This document shows, one piece after another, positions 16,651-26,120 of a DNA stretch of 64,000 bases. How positions within the stretch are numbered: the stretch's first letter is position 1; each line of letters begins with the position of its first letter. Source of the DNA: an uncultured Pelagibacteraceae bacterium (GTDB lineage Bacteria; Pseudomonadota; Alphaproteobacteria; Pelagibacterales; Pelagibacteraceae); the NCBI GenBank assembly GCA_902628495.1, contig CACONH010000001.1, positions 186,001 to 250,000 on the forward strand, in the 5' to 3' direction. The notes below the pieces were generated by a model, which ran no database searches, was not told the origin of the DNA, and saw only the letters and a list, made by a program, of their open reading frames with translations. The translations under genes and the position numbers were made by a program.

Positions 16651-17349
16651 ATGCATATTTTATTAACTCGTCAATTACAAGATTCAAAAGATTTAATTCA
16701 TAAATTTAAATCTAATGGGTTTAAAGTTTCAAACTTGCCCCTATTAGAGATTAACAAATCAGATTATAATATAATAAAAAATTGTATTCATACCGCAATC
16801 ATTTTTACTAGTTCTAATGCAATTAGATTTTTAGATTTAAAGAATGTTGATAAGAATATTTTATGTTTTTGTGTGGGTTCATATACAGAAAAAACTGCAA
16901 GGTCTAATGGTTTCCAAAATGTTTTTGCAGCTGATGGCAATGTTAGAAATTTAAGAGAACTTGTAATACAAAATTTATCAAAAAAAGATAATAAAATACT
17001 ATATGTGAGTGGAGATGTTGTATCATATCCTTTAGACAAAGAACTGATATCCGAAGGTTACAATGTTGAAAAATTTATAAATTATACTGTAAAACATAAA
17101 GAAAATTTAGATTTATCATTTTTAGAATCTTTAAAGAAAGATATACCGAATTTAGTATATGTTTATTCTGAAAATAGCGCGAAAAGCTTTTTAAAATTAA
17201 TTAAAAAATACGACTTGGTTGACTACTGGATGAATACTAACTTAATGTGCATTGGTGAAAAAACATCATCAGTTTTAAACGTGATAAAATGGAAAAAAAT
17301 ATTTTTATTTAATCCTGGTGAGGAGGAATTTTTATTATATAAAATATAA
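16651..17349 (+). CDS. hemD: Uroporphyrinogen-III synthase
   Basis: A 232-aa HemD-type protein that closes hydroxymethylbilane with inversion of ring D. HemD sequences are very divergent, but ILLTRQLQDSKDL at the start, IIFTSSNAIRFL near residue 50, VGSYTEKTARSNGF near 75 and VYVYSENSAKSFLKLI near 170 follow the family pattern, and its position directly after hemC makes the call secure. It is slightly short for the family. The MscS gene begins three bases after its stop. Confidence 0.92.
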   Translation: MHILLTRQLQDSKDLIHKFKSNGFKVSNLPLLEINKSDYNIIKNCIHTAIIFTSSNAIRFLDLKNVDKNILCFCVGSYTEKTARSNGFQNVFAADGNVRNLRELVIQNLSKKDNKILYVSGDVVSYPLDKELISEGYNVEKFINYTVKHKENLDLSFLESLKKDIPNLVYVYSENSAKSFLKLIKKYDLVDYWMNTNLMCIGEKTSSVLNVIKWKKIFLFNPGEEEFLLYKI

Positions 17350-17352
17350 AAT

Positions 17353-18438
17353 ATGGAAGTTTTTATTAATTTAAAAAATTTATTTCTTTCTGTTTGGGAT
17401 AAAGGAATTTTAGGAATTGACATCGGTCAGATACTAATTGGATTAGGAATTTTTTTAATATTTCTAATTTTTAGGGGATTGATTAGTAAATTAATAATAA
17501 AAAAATTAGAGCTCATCTCAAAAAGAACAACTAATAAACTAGATGATACTTTTGTGAAAGCGATGGTAGGACCAGCACGTTTTTTACCTATAGTTTTGGG
17601 TTTTTTCTTCGCAAGTTATTATATGACGTTTGCTGAGGATACCAGATCTTTTGTAGATACTATCAACAGAACTCTAATCACGATTTTATTATTTTGGATT
17701 ATTCATCAAATAATTGAACCAATATCATATATTTTAAGTGGATTAGATAAAATTCTTACAAGAGAATTAATAGGATGGATAATTAAATCTTTAAAAATTC
17801 TTATATTTATTTTAGGTGCTGCCGCTGTTTTAGAATTATGGGGGATAAAAATTGGACCAATTATCGCTGGATTAGGTCTTTTTGGAGTAGCTGTTGCACT
17901 TGGAGCTCAAGATTTATTTAAAAATTTAATATCTGGGATTTTGGTTTTAGTAGAAAAAAGATTTAAAATGGGTGATTGGATATTAGTAGAAGGCACAATC
18001 GAAGGAATTGTTGAAAAAATAGGATTTAGATCAACAACAATTAGAAAATTTGATAAATCGTTAGCTATAATTCCTAATTTTCAGTTTGCAGAAAATGCTG
18101 TTATTAATGTAAGCCAAACAACTAATTGGCTCATAAGTTGGATTATTACTTTGCAATATGACACAACGGTTGATCAGTTAAAAAATATAAGAGATCAAAT
18201 TGAAAAACATATTACAGAAAATGATGACTACGATAAAAAAGTAGGACTCGCAGTTAGAGTAGATAAATTTTCAGATAGCTCTATAGATATGTATGTTAGA
18301 TGCTTTACCAAAACTAATAGTTGGAATGAATGGCTAAAAGTTAAAGAAAAATTAGCCATTGAAATAAAGCAGATAGTTGAAAAAAACAAAGCATCCTTTG
18401 CTTTTCCAAGTCAATCTATCTATGTCGAAAAAAAATGA
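17353..18438 (+). CDS. MscS-family mechanosensitive channel
   Basis: A 361-aa membrane protein with about four to five helices in the N-terminal half, then the pore-lining helix and beta domain of small-conductance mechanosensitive channels: GLGLFGVAVALGAQDLFKN followed by LISGILVLVEKRFKMGDWI and EGIVEKIGFRSTTIR. The Gly/Ala-packed pore helix and the W-I-x-V-x-G loop are the family signature. It would release solutes on hypo-osmotic shock. It sits between hemD and yggT with a four-base overlap to the latter. Confidence 0.93.
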   Translation: MEVFINLKNLFLSVWDKGILGIDIGQILIGLGIFLIFLIFRGLISKLIIKKLELISKRTTNKLDDTFVKAMVGPARFLPIVLGFFFASYYMTFAEDTRSFVDTINRTLITILLFWIIHQIIEPISYILSGLDKILTRELIGWIIKSLKILIFILGAAAVLELWGIKIGPIIAGLGLFGVAVALGAQDLFKNLISGILVLVEKRFKMGDWILVEGTIEGIVEKIGFRSTTIRKFDKSLAIIPNFQFAENAVINVSQTTNWLISWIITLQYDTTVDQLKNIRDQIEKHITENDDYDKKVGLAVRVDKFSDSSIDMYVRCFTKTNSWNEWLKVKEKLAIEIKQIVEKNKASFAFPSQSIYVEKK

Positions 18439-18725
18439 TAGCTCTATTTTACTTATCATTACAAATCTTAAAATTATATTCTTATATAGTTATAGCTAAC
18501 GTTATAATTAGCTGGTTAGTTGCTTTTAATGTTTTAAATACTACAAATCGATTTGTTTATTTAGTTTTGGATTTTACATACAGACTAACAGAGCCTTTTT
18601 TAAGAAAGATTAGAGGTTTTCTACCTAATCTGGGTGCCGTCGATATATCCCCGGTCATCCTTCTTTTGTTGATATGGTTTATAGAAATGTGTATGAAACT
18701 TTATATAGCACCATTAATTTTTTAA
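18435..18725 (+). CDS. YggT-family membrane protein
   Basis: A 96-aa protein with two hydrophobic segments (about 5-30 and 68-92) flanking the YggT signature YRLTEPFLRKIRGFLPNLGA and VDISPVILLLLIWFI. Start ATG overlaps the end of the MscS gene by four bases. YggT homologues are linked to osmotic tolerance and membrane or division-protein organisation without a known mechanism; its coupling to a mechanosensitive channel gene fits an osmotic theme. folD follows after six bases. Confidence 0.92.
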   Translation: MIALFYLSLQILKLYSYIVIANVIISWLVAFNVLNTTNRFVYLVLDFTYRLTEPFLRKIRGFLPNLGAVDISPVILLLLIWFIEMCMKLYIAPLIF

Positions 18726-18731
18726 TTTAAA

Positions 18732-19577
18732 ATGACTATAATAGATGGAAAAAAAACTGCTGCGGATTTAAGATCAAATTTAAAAAATGAGGTAGATAAT
18801 CTAAAAAAAAAATTTAATAGAGTTCCAGGCTTAACTGTAATACTTATAGGTGAATATGCGCCAAGCAAAATTTATGTACGGAATAAAGAAAAATCAGCAG
18901 TAGAAATTGGTCTTAAATCAGAAATTATTAAGTATCCCGATACAGTAGATGAAAAAACTGTTTTAGAAAAGATTGGTGAACTTAATAAGGATGAAAATGT
19001 CTCTGGTATTTTGGTACAGTTGCCTCTTCCAAAACATATTAATAATAAGAAAATAATAGATGCAATTGACCCAAACAAAGATGTGGATGGTTTTCACCCT
19101 AATAATGTAGGAAATTTATCGTCCGGTTATGAAAGCTCAATTCCTTGTACACCTCTAGGATGTCATTTGTTGATTAAAGAAATAGAGCCAAATTTAAATG
19201 GTAAAAAAGCAGTTATTTTAGGTAGATCAAATTTAAATGGAAAACCAATGACACAACTTTTACTGAAGGAAAATTGTACAGTAACAATTGCACATTCAAA
19301 AACAAAAAATTTAAAAGAAGAATGCTTAAAGGCAGATATTTTAGTAGTTGCAGTTGGAATTCCAAAACTTGTTAAAGGTGATTGGATTAAGAAAGGATCT
19401 ATAGTAATAGATGTTGGCATTAATAAAACTGAAGAGGGAATAGTTGGCGATGTTGATTTCGATGAAGTTTCAAAATTTGCAAAAGCAATAACTCCAGTCC
19501 CAGGTGGAGTTGGACCAATGACTATCGCTTGTTTATTAAAAAATACAATAGAGTGTTTTAAAAGATCATTGGTATAA
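18732..19577 (+). CDS. folD: Bifunctional methylene-THF dehydrogenase / cyclohydrolase
   Basis: A 281-aa FolD that oxidises 5,10-methylene-THF and hydrolyses the methenyl form to 10-formyl-THF. KIYVRNKEKSAVEIGL contains the catalytic Tyr and Lys, VQLPLPKHIN and DPNKDVDGFHPNNVGNL the folate pocket, VILGRSNLNGKPMTQLL the NADP loop, and TPVPGGVGPMTIACLL the C-terminal signature. 10-formyl-THF made here is the donor for PurH encoded at 3027. The last codons overlap the end of the convergent TPR-transferase by 12 bases. Confidence 0.98.
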   Translation: MTIIDGKKTAADLRSNLKNEVDNLKKKFNRVPGLTVILIGEYAPSKIYVRNKEKSAVEIGLKSEIIKYPDTVDEKTVLEKIGELNKDENVSGILVQLPLPKHINNKKIIDAIDPNKDVDGFHPNNVGNLSSGYESSIPCTPLGCHLLIKEIEPNLNGKKAVILGRSNLNGKPMTQLLLKENCTVTIAHSKTKNLKEECLKADILVVAVGIPKLVKGDWIKKGSIVIDVGINKTEEGIVGDVDFDEVSKFAKAITPVPGGVGPMTIACLLKNTIECFKRSLV

Positions 19578-21245
19578 ATTTAGAAGTATTTGATTAAATT
19601 CCTCACCAGCTTTTGCAGTATTGAATAATTTTTCAATAGCCTTCTTTTGATAATATTTTTTTATTTCTAATAAATTTTCTTTATTTGCAATGTCAATTGC
19701 TAGTTCGACATACTCCTTTTTATTTCCAACAACTGGAGGATTGTCGATTTCCATTTGTATATAAGCAGCATTCACAATCCTAGATTTTATAAATTTGGTC
19801 GGCATTGTAATCGTTGGTGTTCCGTATACCATTGACTCGTGAAATGAGTTACCAGCACCAAAATATAACGGATCTAACAACACAGACGATGTTCCTAAGT
19901 GGTTTATGTAATTATCTCTACTAAGTGGATCAAGAAAAATAACCCTATCCAGATCAAAAAATTCAATTTTTTTAAAACGTTCAATTAATTTTTTAAAATA
20001 AACTTTATTAGTATCTTTGATTAAATACAAAACTCCTTTTTTATCTTTTTTGAGTATTTCAGCCAAAATATGATCAAAATCAGGATGAAATTTAAACATT
20101 GTTTGAGGACATGAGTAAATATTTTTTTTAACTAATTCAGCATCTTTCAACTCTTGTTTTACTTTAGGCATTTCATAAATCATTGGCAGGTGTTCCATTA
20201 ACAATAGTTTTTCTGAGTAGCTTTTTGAAGTTTCATTTGTAACTAAACTTTTAGAACATAGAAAAAAATCTATACTTTCACTACCTGTTGTTTCAGGGTG
20301 ACCCCAAGACATTATTTGATGTTTGGCAAGTCTGATTAGAGACAGATAGTACATCTCAATTGACATACCGATATCTGGATAAAATAAAATATTAAATTTT
20401 TCTTTCTTAAAAAAACTAATTTTTTCACTTAATTTTTCTGGAAGTCGAATGTTCTTTAAAAAACCGTTTTTTTCTTTTTTAATAAATTCATTAAAAAGAT
20501 CACTGCTCCTTGTTTTTTTTGAATGAAGTACAAATATATCAAATTTTGACTGATTAAGACTAAAAATAATATTCTTAAATAATCTACCAATTGTATGGTC
20601 GGTAAAAAATTCTGATATAAAACCTATTTTTATTTTTCCATTTTCTTTTTTTTCAACAACACAATTTTCACTTAATTCTTTATAAATTTTTCTTAAAGCT
20701 TTTACGCTCTTGACATTTAATTCAAGATTGTCATGTTGATTATAAGAAGATTCATAGTGAGGTGTTTGAATTATTTGATCATTGTCATAATTTAGTTGTT
20801 CGCTATTTTCTATAATTTGGTCATAACAGTTGTTTATTTTTTTTCTAAATTTGTCAATTTCGTTGTTGTCCTTTACAATCACAGGAAACAATAATTCTTT
20901 TTGATATCTCCACTTGGGATTCATTAAATTTTTACTTAAACCTTCCTCAATTAAATTAATCATCTCGTAAATTTTGTCCTGGTTTTTCAAAATTGATGCA
21001 TAAAACTGGTAAGCAAAAGGCTCTTTTTCATTTAGTTTTAAAACTTTCTTGATCGTATTTTCTGCGTTTTGAAAGTCTCCTGAAAAAGCGTATGCGTGCA
21101 ATAAATTCCTTAAAACTGATAAGTTTTCGGGAAAATGAGTTAAGATTTTATTAAATAGCTTAATCGATTTAGAGTAATTTTTATTTTGTAAATGATTATA
21201 AGCAATTTTAAATAATTCTTCTGTAGAAATTTTATTCACGACCAA
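19566..21245 (-). CDS. TPR-repeat GT41-like glycosyltransferase
   Basis: A 559-aa protein with TPR helices in residues about 1-120 (for example NYSKSIKLFNKILTHFPEN). The C-terminal half resembles the OGT/SPINDLY region more weakly than the gene at 12661: KIKIGFISEFFTDHTIGRL, IMSWGHPETTGSESIDFFL and LLDPLYFGAGNSFHESMVYG followed by TPTITMPTKFIKSR. These match the GT41 positions for donor binding. A cytoplasmic protein O-glycosyltransferase is the likely role; donor and acceptor are unknown. It stands alone between folD (convergent) and the SDR gene. Confidence 0.85.
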   Translation of the reverse strand: MVVNKISTEELFKIAYNHLQNKNYSKSIKLFNKILTHFPENLSVLRNLLHAYAFSGDFQNAENTIKKVLKLNEKEPFAYQFYASILKNQDKIYEMINLIEEGLSKNLMNPKWRYQKELLFPVIVKDNNEIDKFRKKINNCYDQIIENSEQLNYDNDQIIQTPHYESSYNQHDNLELNVKSVKALRKIYKELSENCVVEKKENGKIKIGFISEFFTDHTIGRLFKNIIFSLNQSKFDIFVLHSKKTRSSDLFNEFIKKEKNGFLKNIRLPEKLSEKISFFKKEKFNILFYPDIGMSIEMYYLSLIRLAKHQIMSWGHPETTGSESIDFFLCSKSLVTNETSKSYSEKLLLMEHLPMIYEMPKVKQELKDAELVKKNIYSCPQTMFKFHPDFDHILAEILKKDKKGVLYLIKDTNKVYFKKLIERFKKIEFFDLDRVIFLDPLSRDNYINHLGTSSVLLDPLYFGAGNSFHESMVYGTPTITMPTKFIKSRIVNAAYIQMEIDNPPVVGNKKEYVELAIDIANKENLLEIKKYYQKKAIEKLFNTAKAGEEFNQILLNLYQ

Positions 21246-21292
21246 GTTTGTTAATGAACATTATTACACTAATACGAAAAAATAAAAATATA

Positions 21293-22009
21293 TTATGATA
21301 ATTTAGATCTTCCACCATCTACACCTATTATCTGACCAGTTATCCACGAGCTATCTTCAGATAATAAAAATTGCGCCATTGCAGCAGCATCTTTTCCTTC
21401 ACCAACTCTTTTCATTGGGTGAGCTTTAGCTACGCCCTCTGCAATTAATTTATTTTTTAATATTGGATCAGCTATTTTCGATTTTGTTAAACTGGGAGCA
21501 ATACAATTAACTCTAATATTAGGCGCAAACTCAGCTGCTAAAGATACTGTTAGTCCTTCGATAGCACCTTTCACTGATGCAATTATACTATGATTTGTAA
21601 ATCCTCTTTGAACAGCGACTGTTGAAAACATAACTATAGAGCCCTTATTTTTTTTTAAATTGTCCTGAAAGTTTTTAACAGTCTCAACTATTGGAAAAAA
21701 ATTTAAATCAAAACATTTCATAAAATCATCTTTTTTAACTGCTCGAACAGGTTTAAGATCAATAGAGCCAACACAATATGCAATACCAGCAATTTCCTGT
21801 CCCTCAAACTCATTTTTTAAATTTTTAACAGATTGTTCGTCTAAAACATCAACGACACTGTATTTACAGTTCAGCTCAGATGATAATGCATTTAGACCGT
21901 TTTCATCCCGACCTATGAGTTGAACATCATGATTTTTGCCAACCATTAATTTGGCTAAGTTTGAACCGATAGAACCTGTCGCACCAAAAATTAAATATTT
22001 TCCTGACAT
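21293..22009 (-). CDS. SDR-family NAD(P)-dependent oxidoreductase
   Basis: A 238-aa short-chain dehydrogenase. FGATGSIGSNLAKLM near the start is the TGxxxGxG cofactor loop; the usual YxxxK catalytic pair is altered: the block after GSIVMFSTVAVQRGF reads HSIIASVKGAIEGL, which keeps the Lys but has Ile-Ile-Ala where Tyr is expected four residues earlier, so catalysis by the standard Tyr is doubtful. DGGRSKLS closes the protein as in FabG-like members. It is divergent from the photolyase gene across 28 bases, so the two may share a bidirectional promoter. Substrate unknown. Confidence 0.88.
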   Translation of the reverse strand: MSGKYLIFGATGSIGSNLAKLMVGKNHDVQLIGRDENGLNALSSELNCKYSVVDVLDEQSVKNLKNEFEGQEIAGIAYCVGSIDLKPVRAVKKDDFMKCFDLNFFPIVETVKNFQDNLKKNKGSIVMFSTVAVQRGFTNHSIIASVKGAIEGLTVSLAAEFAPNIRVNCIAPSLTKSKIADPILKNKLIAEGVAKAHPMKRVGEGKDAAAMAQFLLSEDSSWITGQIIGVDGGRSKLS

Positions 22010-22037
22010 ATCGTATAATAGTATTTATAAATAAATT

Positions 22038-23531
22038 ATGAAATTGTTTATTATACTTGGAAATCAATTATTTCCATTAAAATACCTAAACCGCTTCAAA
22101 AAAGACCATCTTTTTTTTATGGCAGAAGATAACGGTTTATGCACCTATGAAAAACATCACAAACTTAAAATCCTTTTATTTCTTTCATCAATGAGATCAT
22201 TTTATGAAAATTTAAAAAAAAATAGCTTTAAAATTACTTATTCTAAAATTGAGGACTCAGCTTTTAAAGATGATTATCTTTTAAAAATAAAAAAAATTTT
22301 AAAAAAAAATAAAATCAATGAAATTTCGTGTTTTGAAATTGAAGACAAACCATTTGAAAAAAAAATTATAGATTTTTCAAAGAAAAATAAAATAAAGCTC
22401 AATATAATTACATCTCCCATGTTTCTTAATACTAGAGATGATTTTAAAAAATATTTATCTAAATCAAAAAAACCATTCATGGCAGTTTTTTATAAAGAAA
22501 CGAGAAGAAAAATGAACATCTTAATGAATGGCGAAGATCCTGTTGGTGGTAAATGGAGCTTTGATGAAGACAATAGACAGAAACTGCCAAAAGGAACTAA
22601 AGTTCCCTCATTTCCTAAAATCAATCAAACAGTTCACACAAAAAAACTGAAAAGTATTATAGAAAAAAAATTTGCAACACACCCTGGTTCAACAGAAAAT
22701 TTTTGGTTTGCAACTGAATATAAAGATGTTCTAAAATTACTAGAATTTTTTATAAAAGAAAAATCTAATTTATTTGGAGATTATGAGGACGCTGTTGATC
22801 AAAATAATAATATATTGTTTCACAGCGCTCTTAGTCCCTACATAAATTTGGGTTTAATAACTCCAGAAATAATTATAGAGAAAATTTTAGATAGTCATAA
22901 AAGGAAAAAGATTAGAATAAATTCTTTAGAGGGTTATATAAGACAGGTAATTGGCTGGCGAGAATTTATGAGAGGAATTTATCAAAATTTTTATAACAGA
23001 TTAGAAACTGGTAATTTTTTTAAACATAATCGTAAAATGAAACCTACTTGGTACCAAGGAAACACAGGTCTTCCACCTCTGGATTATGCGATCAAAAATG
23101 CAAATGATCATGGTTGGTCACATCACATAGAAAGATTAATGATTTTATCAAATATCATGAATCTCTGTGAAATTAAACCAATATATGTTTACAAGTGGTT
23201 TATGGAAATGTTCGTTGATTCATCTGATTGGGTAATGTCTCCAAATGTTTATGGAATGGGATTATTTAGTGATGGAGGAATTTTTGCTACCAAACCTTAC
23301 ATTTGTGGATCAAGTTATTTTCTTAAAATGATGGATTTTAAAAAAGGTGAGTGGTGCAATATTATGGATGGTCTTTACTGGAGATTTATAAATAAGAATA
23401 GATCCTTTTTTTTAAAAAATCCAAGATTATCAATGATGGTAAGAATATATGACAAGATGAATGCCCCAAGAAAAAAAGTTATATTAGCTGCGGCTGATAA
23501 GTTTATAAAGGAAAACACTAATGCCAGTTAA
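22038..23531 (+). CDS. PhrB-like cryptochrome/photolyase-family protein
   Basis: A 497-aa member of the 'deoxyribodipyrimidine photolyase-related' group (bacterial 6-4 photolyase PhrB / CryB relatives). The N-terminal Rossmann domain starts FIILGNQLFPLKYL; the FAD domain contains FHSALSPYINLGLITPE, IRQVIGWREFMRGIY and HHIERLMILSNIMNLC (to residue 377). In PhrB four cysteines bind a [4Fe-4S] cluster, three of them in a CxxC-x12-C loop; here that loop is shortened to KKGEWC and only Cys377, Cys423 and Cys440 remain in this half, so the cluster is probably absent or differently bound. It probably repairs UV photoproducts or senses light. It leads a tightly overlapping five-gene run. Confidence 0.9.
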   Translation: MKLFIILGNQLFPLKYLNRFKKDHLFFMAEDNGLCTYEKHHKLKILLFLSSMRSFYENLKKNSFKITYSKIEDSAFKDDYLLKIKKILKKNKINEISCFEIEDKPFEKKIIDFSKKNKIKLNIITSPMFLNTRDDFKKYLSKSKKPFMAVFYKETRRKMNILMNGEDPVGGKWSFDEDNRQKLPKGTKVPSFPKINQTVHTKKLKSIIEKKFATHPGSTENFWFATEYKDVLKLLEFFIKEKSNLFGDYEDAVDQNNNILFHSALSPYINLGLITPEIIIEKILDSHKRKKIRINSLEGYIRQVIGWREFMRGIYQNFYNRLETGNFFKHNRKMKPTWYQGNTGLPPLDYAIKNANDHGWSHHIERLMILSNIMNLCEIKPIYVYKWFMEMFVDSSDWVMSPNVYGMGLFSDGGIFATKPYICGSSYFLKMMDFKKGEWCNIMDGLYWRFINKNRSFFLKNPRLSMMVRIYDKMNAPRKKVILAAADKFIKENTNAS

Positions 23532-23892
23532 AGTTTTTTTTAATAATTCTTGTAATATTTGTAAACTCGAAATTGATCACTACAAAAAAAATTCTGATGA
23601 AAATTTAGAATGGGTTGATATTACAAACAATCAACAAGCAGTCGACTTAACATCAAAATCTAAAGAAGAACTTCTAAGAAGATTACATGTGATTGACAAT
23701 GGACAAGTTATCGGAGGAGCTAAAGCATTTATAATTATCTGGTCAAAAATACCAAAATATAATTTTTTAGCAAAAATTTTAAGTTTTAAACCTTTATTTA
23801 TCTTATTTCATTACGCTTATGAATTTGTAGCTTATTTTTTATTTTTAAAAAACAAACACCAACTTAATGAAAAAACAAAACCTACCAACTAA
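23521..23892 (+). CDS. DUF393 / DCC-family thiol-disulfide oxidoreductase-like protein
   Basis: A 123-aa DCC-family protein. The thioredoxin-like N-terminus has a CxxC at Cys11-Cys14 ([11 protein letters not shown]), followed by EWVDITNN and the family's [20 protein letters not shown] block; the C-terminus is hydrophobic. The name-giving D-x-x-C-x-x-C motif is here N-x-S-C-N-I-C, so the leading Asp is missing. Function in the family is not established; a redox role is inferred from the cysteines. It overlaps the photolyase gene by 11 bases, and DUF393 genes are frequent companions of photolyases. Confidence 0.88.
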   Translation: MPVKVFFNNSCNICKLEIDHYKKNSDENLEWVDITNNQQAVDLTSKSKEELLRRLHVIDNGQVIGGAKAFIIIWSKIPKYNFLAKILSFKPLFILFHYAYEFVAYFLFLKNKHQLNEKTKPTN

Positions 23893-23995
23893 GTTGTGTC
23901 CAGTTTGTGAAAGGCCCTTTAAATGGAGAAAAAAGTGGAAGCTAAACTGGGAAAAAGTTAAATATTGCTCTAAAAGATGTTCATCAAAAAGATAA
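23867..23995 (+). CDS. DUF2256 small zinc-ribbon-like protein
   Basis: A 42-aa protein beginning at ATG 23867 inside the end of the DUF393 gene and ending inside the start of the CRTAC1 gene, each in a different frame. It has the DUF2256 pattern: [16 protein letters not shown], then W-E-x-V-K-YCSKRC, giving Cys11, Cys14, Cys34 and Cys38 as a likely zinc site in a strongly basic chain. DUF2256 proteins are known from sequence surveys to be encoded beside or fused to cryptochrome/photolyase-type proteins. A nucleic-acid-binding helper is plausible but unproven. Confidence 0.88.
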   Translation: MKKQNLPTKLCPVCERPFKWRKKWKLNWEKVKYCSKRCSSKR

Positions 23996-25422
23996 ATTAT
24001 TTATATAAATTTTTAATAATTTTTTTTTTAATATTACCAATTAATATTTCTCGTGCAGAATTTTTTAAAGATATTTCAAATATAATAATGATTAATGAAA
24101 ACAGGCTCAGTTATGGGGTTTCGGTTACGGATATCAATTCAGATGGAAATAATGAGTTTATAGTCACAGGTTTTGGTTATCCAAATTTAGCTTTAAGTTA
24201 CATTGATGGAAAATTAAAAAACATAATCCAAGATGACATTTTTTTAGATCGAGATAGAAAAACTATTGGTGTTGCAGCCTGTGATTTAGATAAAGATGGT
24301 TTTGAAGAAATTTATTTTTTAAATACGGATACTTATAGTGGAACAAAAAAATATTCTGATAGACTAATTGATAAAAACAATAATAATTTTTTTGACTTAT
24401 TTGAGTTAAAAAAAAATAGAGAAAATCTAAACTTAACAGCAGGTAGATCTGTAGTTTGTGTTGATAGAAAAGGTAGTGGTGAATACGGAATTTATGTAGC
24501 TAATTATGGCGGACCAACTAGATTTTATGAAATCGAAAATAACAAAATAGTAGATAAAGCAGAAATTTTAAATTTGGATAAAGTTACTGGTGGAAGAGCA
24601 GTAGTATCAGGACATATATTAACAGATAGAGCTGACATATTTGCAGCAAATGAAAGAGGCGCTAACTTTCTTTTAAAAAATAATGACGGTAAATTTGAGG
24701 ATGTTGCTTTTGATTACAGAGTTGATGATGTAATACAGAATGGAAGGGGAACAGCATTATCTGATATCTATTATAGAGGAAGATTAGATATTTTGAGTGG
24801 TAATTGGAATGGATATCATAGAGCATACGTTTTAGAAAATAACGAATTTAAGGACATTGGAAACAAAGCTTTCGATAGACCATCTAGAATAAGAACAATT
24901 ATCTCCGCTGATTTTGACAACGACGGTTTTGATGAAGTTTTTATGAACAATATCGCAGAACCAAACAAATTATTTAAAATAAATGAAAATGGAAAATTTG
25001 AGGAAATAAAATTAAAAACGGCGCTTGAGACTCAAGGATTTGGCACTGGAGCAGCTGTAGCTGATATTGATAATGACGGTATTTTAGAATTATTAGTCTC
25101 TCACGGCGAAAGTAAAGCACAACCTTTGACATTGTATAAAGCAAAAGTAGAAAAAAATAATAAATATTTAAGGATCAAGCCCATCAATAAATTTGGAGCT
25201 CCTGCTAGGGGAGCAACTGTAACTTTAATATCTAATCAAAGAAAGCATTCAAAAACAATAGATGCTGGATCCGGTTATTTATGCCAAATGGAACCTGTGG
25301 CACATTATGGAATTAGAAAAAATGAAAAAGATTTTAGAATAGAAGTTAAATGGACAAATGGTAGAAAAGATTTTATAGATAAAATAAAAATTAATCAAAC
25401 AATTACTATCAAACAAAAATGA
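23977..25422 (+). CDS. Secreted CRTAC1-family FG-GAP/VCBS repeat protein
   Basis: A 481-aa exported protein. Residues 1-27 form a signal peptide with a probable cut after SRA. The body carries repeated FG-GAP/VCBS-type Ca2+-binding strands with D-x-N/D-x-D/N-G loops ([46 protein letters not shown]), consistent with a beta-propeller, and residues from about 390 form an ASPIC/UnbV domain ([28 protein letters not shown]). This order defines the CRTAC1-like family; no enzyme function is known. It starts within the DUF2256 gene and overlaps the next Cys-rich gene by four bases (ATGA), so the two are translationally coupled. Confidence 0.9.
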   Translation: MFIKKINYLYKFLIIFFLILPINISRAEFFKDISNIIMINENRLSYGVSVTDINSDGNNEFIVTGFGYPNLALSYIDGKLKNIIQDDIFLDRDRKTIGVAACDLDKDGFEEIYFLNTDTYSGTKKYSDRLIDKNNNNFFDLFELKKNRENLNLTAGRSVVCVDRKGSGEYGIYVANYGGPTRFYEIENNKIVDKAEILNLDKVTGGRAVVSGHILTDRADIFAANERGANFLLKNNDGKFEDVAFDYRVDDVIQNGRGTALSDIYYRGRLDILSGNWNGYHRAYVLENNEFKDIGNKAFDRPSRIRTIISADFDNDGFDEVFMNNIAEPNKLFKINENGKFEEIKLKTALETQGFGTGAAVADIDNDGILELLVSHGESKAQPLTLYKAKVEKNNKYLRIKPINKFGAPARGATVTLISNQRKHSKTIDAGSGYLCQMEPVAHYGIRKNEKDFRIEVKWTNGRKDFIDKIKINQTITIKQK

Positions 25423-26108
25423 AAAAAATTTTAGTTAAATGCTTACTATTATTAACAATTTTATCTCAAATTGAGGTAATTGCTGAAGAAAAAAATTATC
25501 ACAAAGAGCTAATAACTGATTGGTCTAGAATATTTCCAGATAAAAATAGAAATGCTGCTGGACCTAAATTTTTTAAATATATCATAGACAAAGAAATTAC
25601 ATATAAGGATTTCCTCGAGTATAATAAGTTATTTTGCGCTGTATCTGGATCATTAATTGATCCTGATAGTGACTCGGAGTTTTTATTTGTTAAAGAGAGT
25701 AAATCAAATAATAAAATCTGTGGCAATTATTATAGATGCTGCGTTCCATGTTCTTGTGATGTAATGAAGTATTCAGAAGTTCAAAAAATGAAATATAAAT
25801 TTATAGATGGCTCGAGAGAATTCTACGTTATAACAATTAAAAACCCTTGCAACAAAAATGATTTTCCAAATAGAGTAAATAAAGAATATTTTTGTGATGG
25901 TAAAAAAATCAATAGCGATCAAGTGTTTAATCTAAATAATAGAATAGTTATAGGATTATTACATAACGGAAGAACATGTAAAAATGATGATATTGATTTA
26001 GTTAAAAATCATCAAATTACTGGTAGGTACTGTGAATTAAGAAATAATACACCTCTAGAGGAACTAGATGCTGGTATGGGTGACATCTTTATAAAACTTG
26101 CAAGATAA
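25419..26108 (+). CDS. Secreted Cys-rich protein of unknown function
   Basis: A 229-aa protein I do not recognise. Residues 1-22 are a clear signal peptide ([15 protein letters not shown]), so it is probably periplasmic or outside. The mature part has ten cysteines, half of them in one cluster (CGNYYRCCVPCSCD), with the rest spread through NPCNK, YFCDG, RTCKND and RYCEL: five disulfides or a metal site are possible. It also holds HNGRTCKNDD and GRYCELRN near the end. It overlaps the CRTAC1 gene by four bases and is probably its partner or substrate. It converges on the FAD-domain gene with 12 bases between. Confidence 0.8.
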   Translation: MKKILVKCLLLLTILSQIEVIAEEKNYHKELITDWSRIFPDKNRNAAGPKFFKYIIDKEITYKDFLEYNKLFCAVSGSLIDPDSDSEFLFVKESKSNNKICGNYYRCCVPCSCDVMKYSEVQKMKYKFIDGSREFYVITIKNPCNKNDFPNRVNKEYFCDGKKINSDQVFNLNNRIVIGLLHNGRTCKNDDIDLVKNHQITGRYCELRNNTPLEELDAGMGDIFIKLAR

Positions 26109-26120
26109 AACTTAACAACA

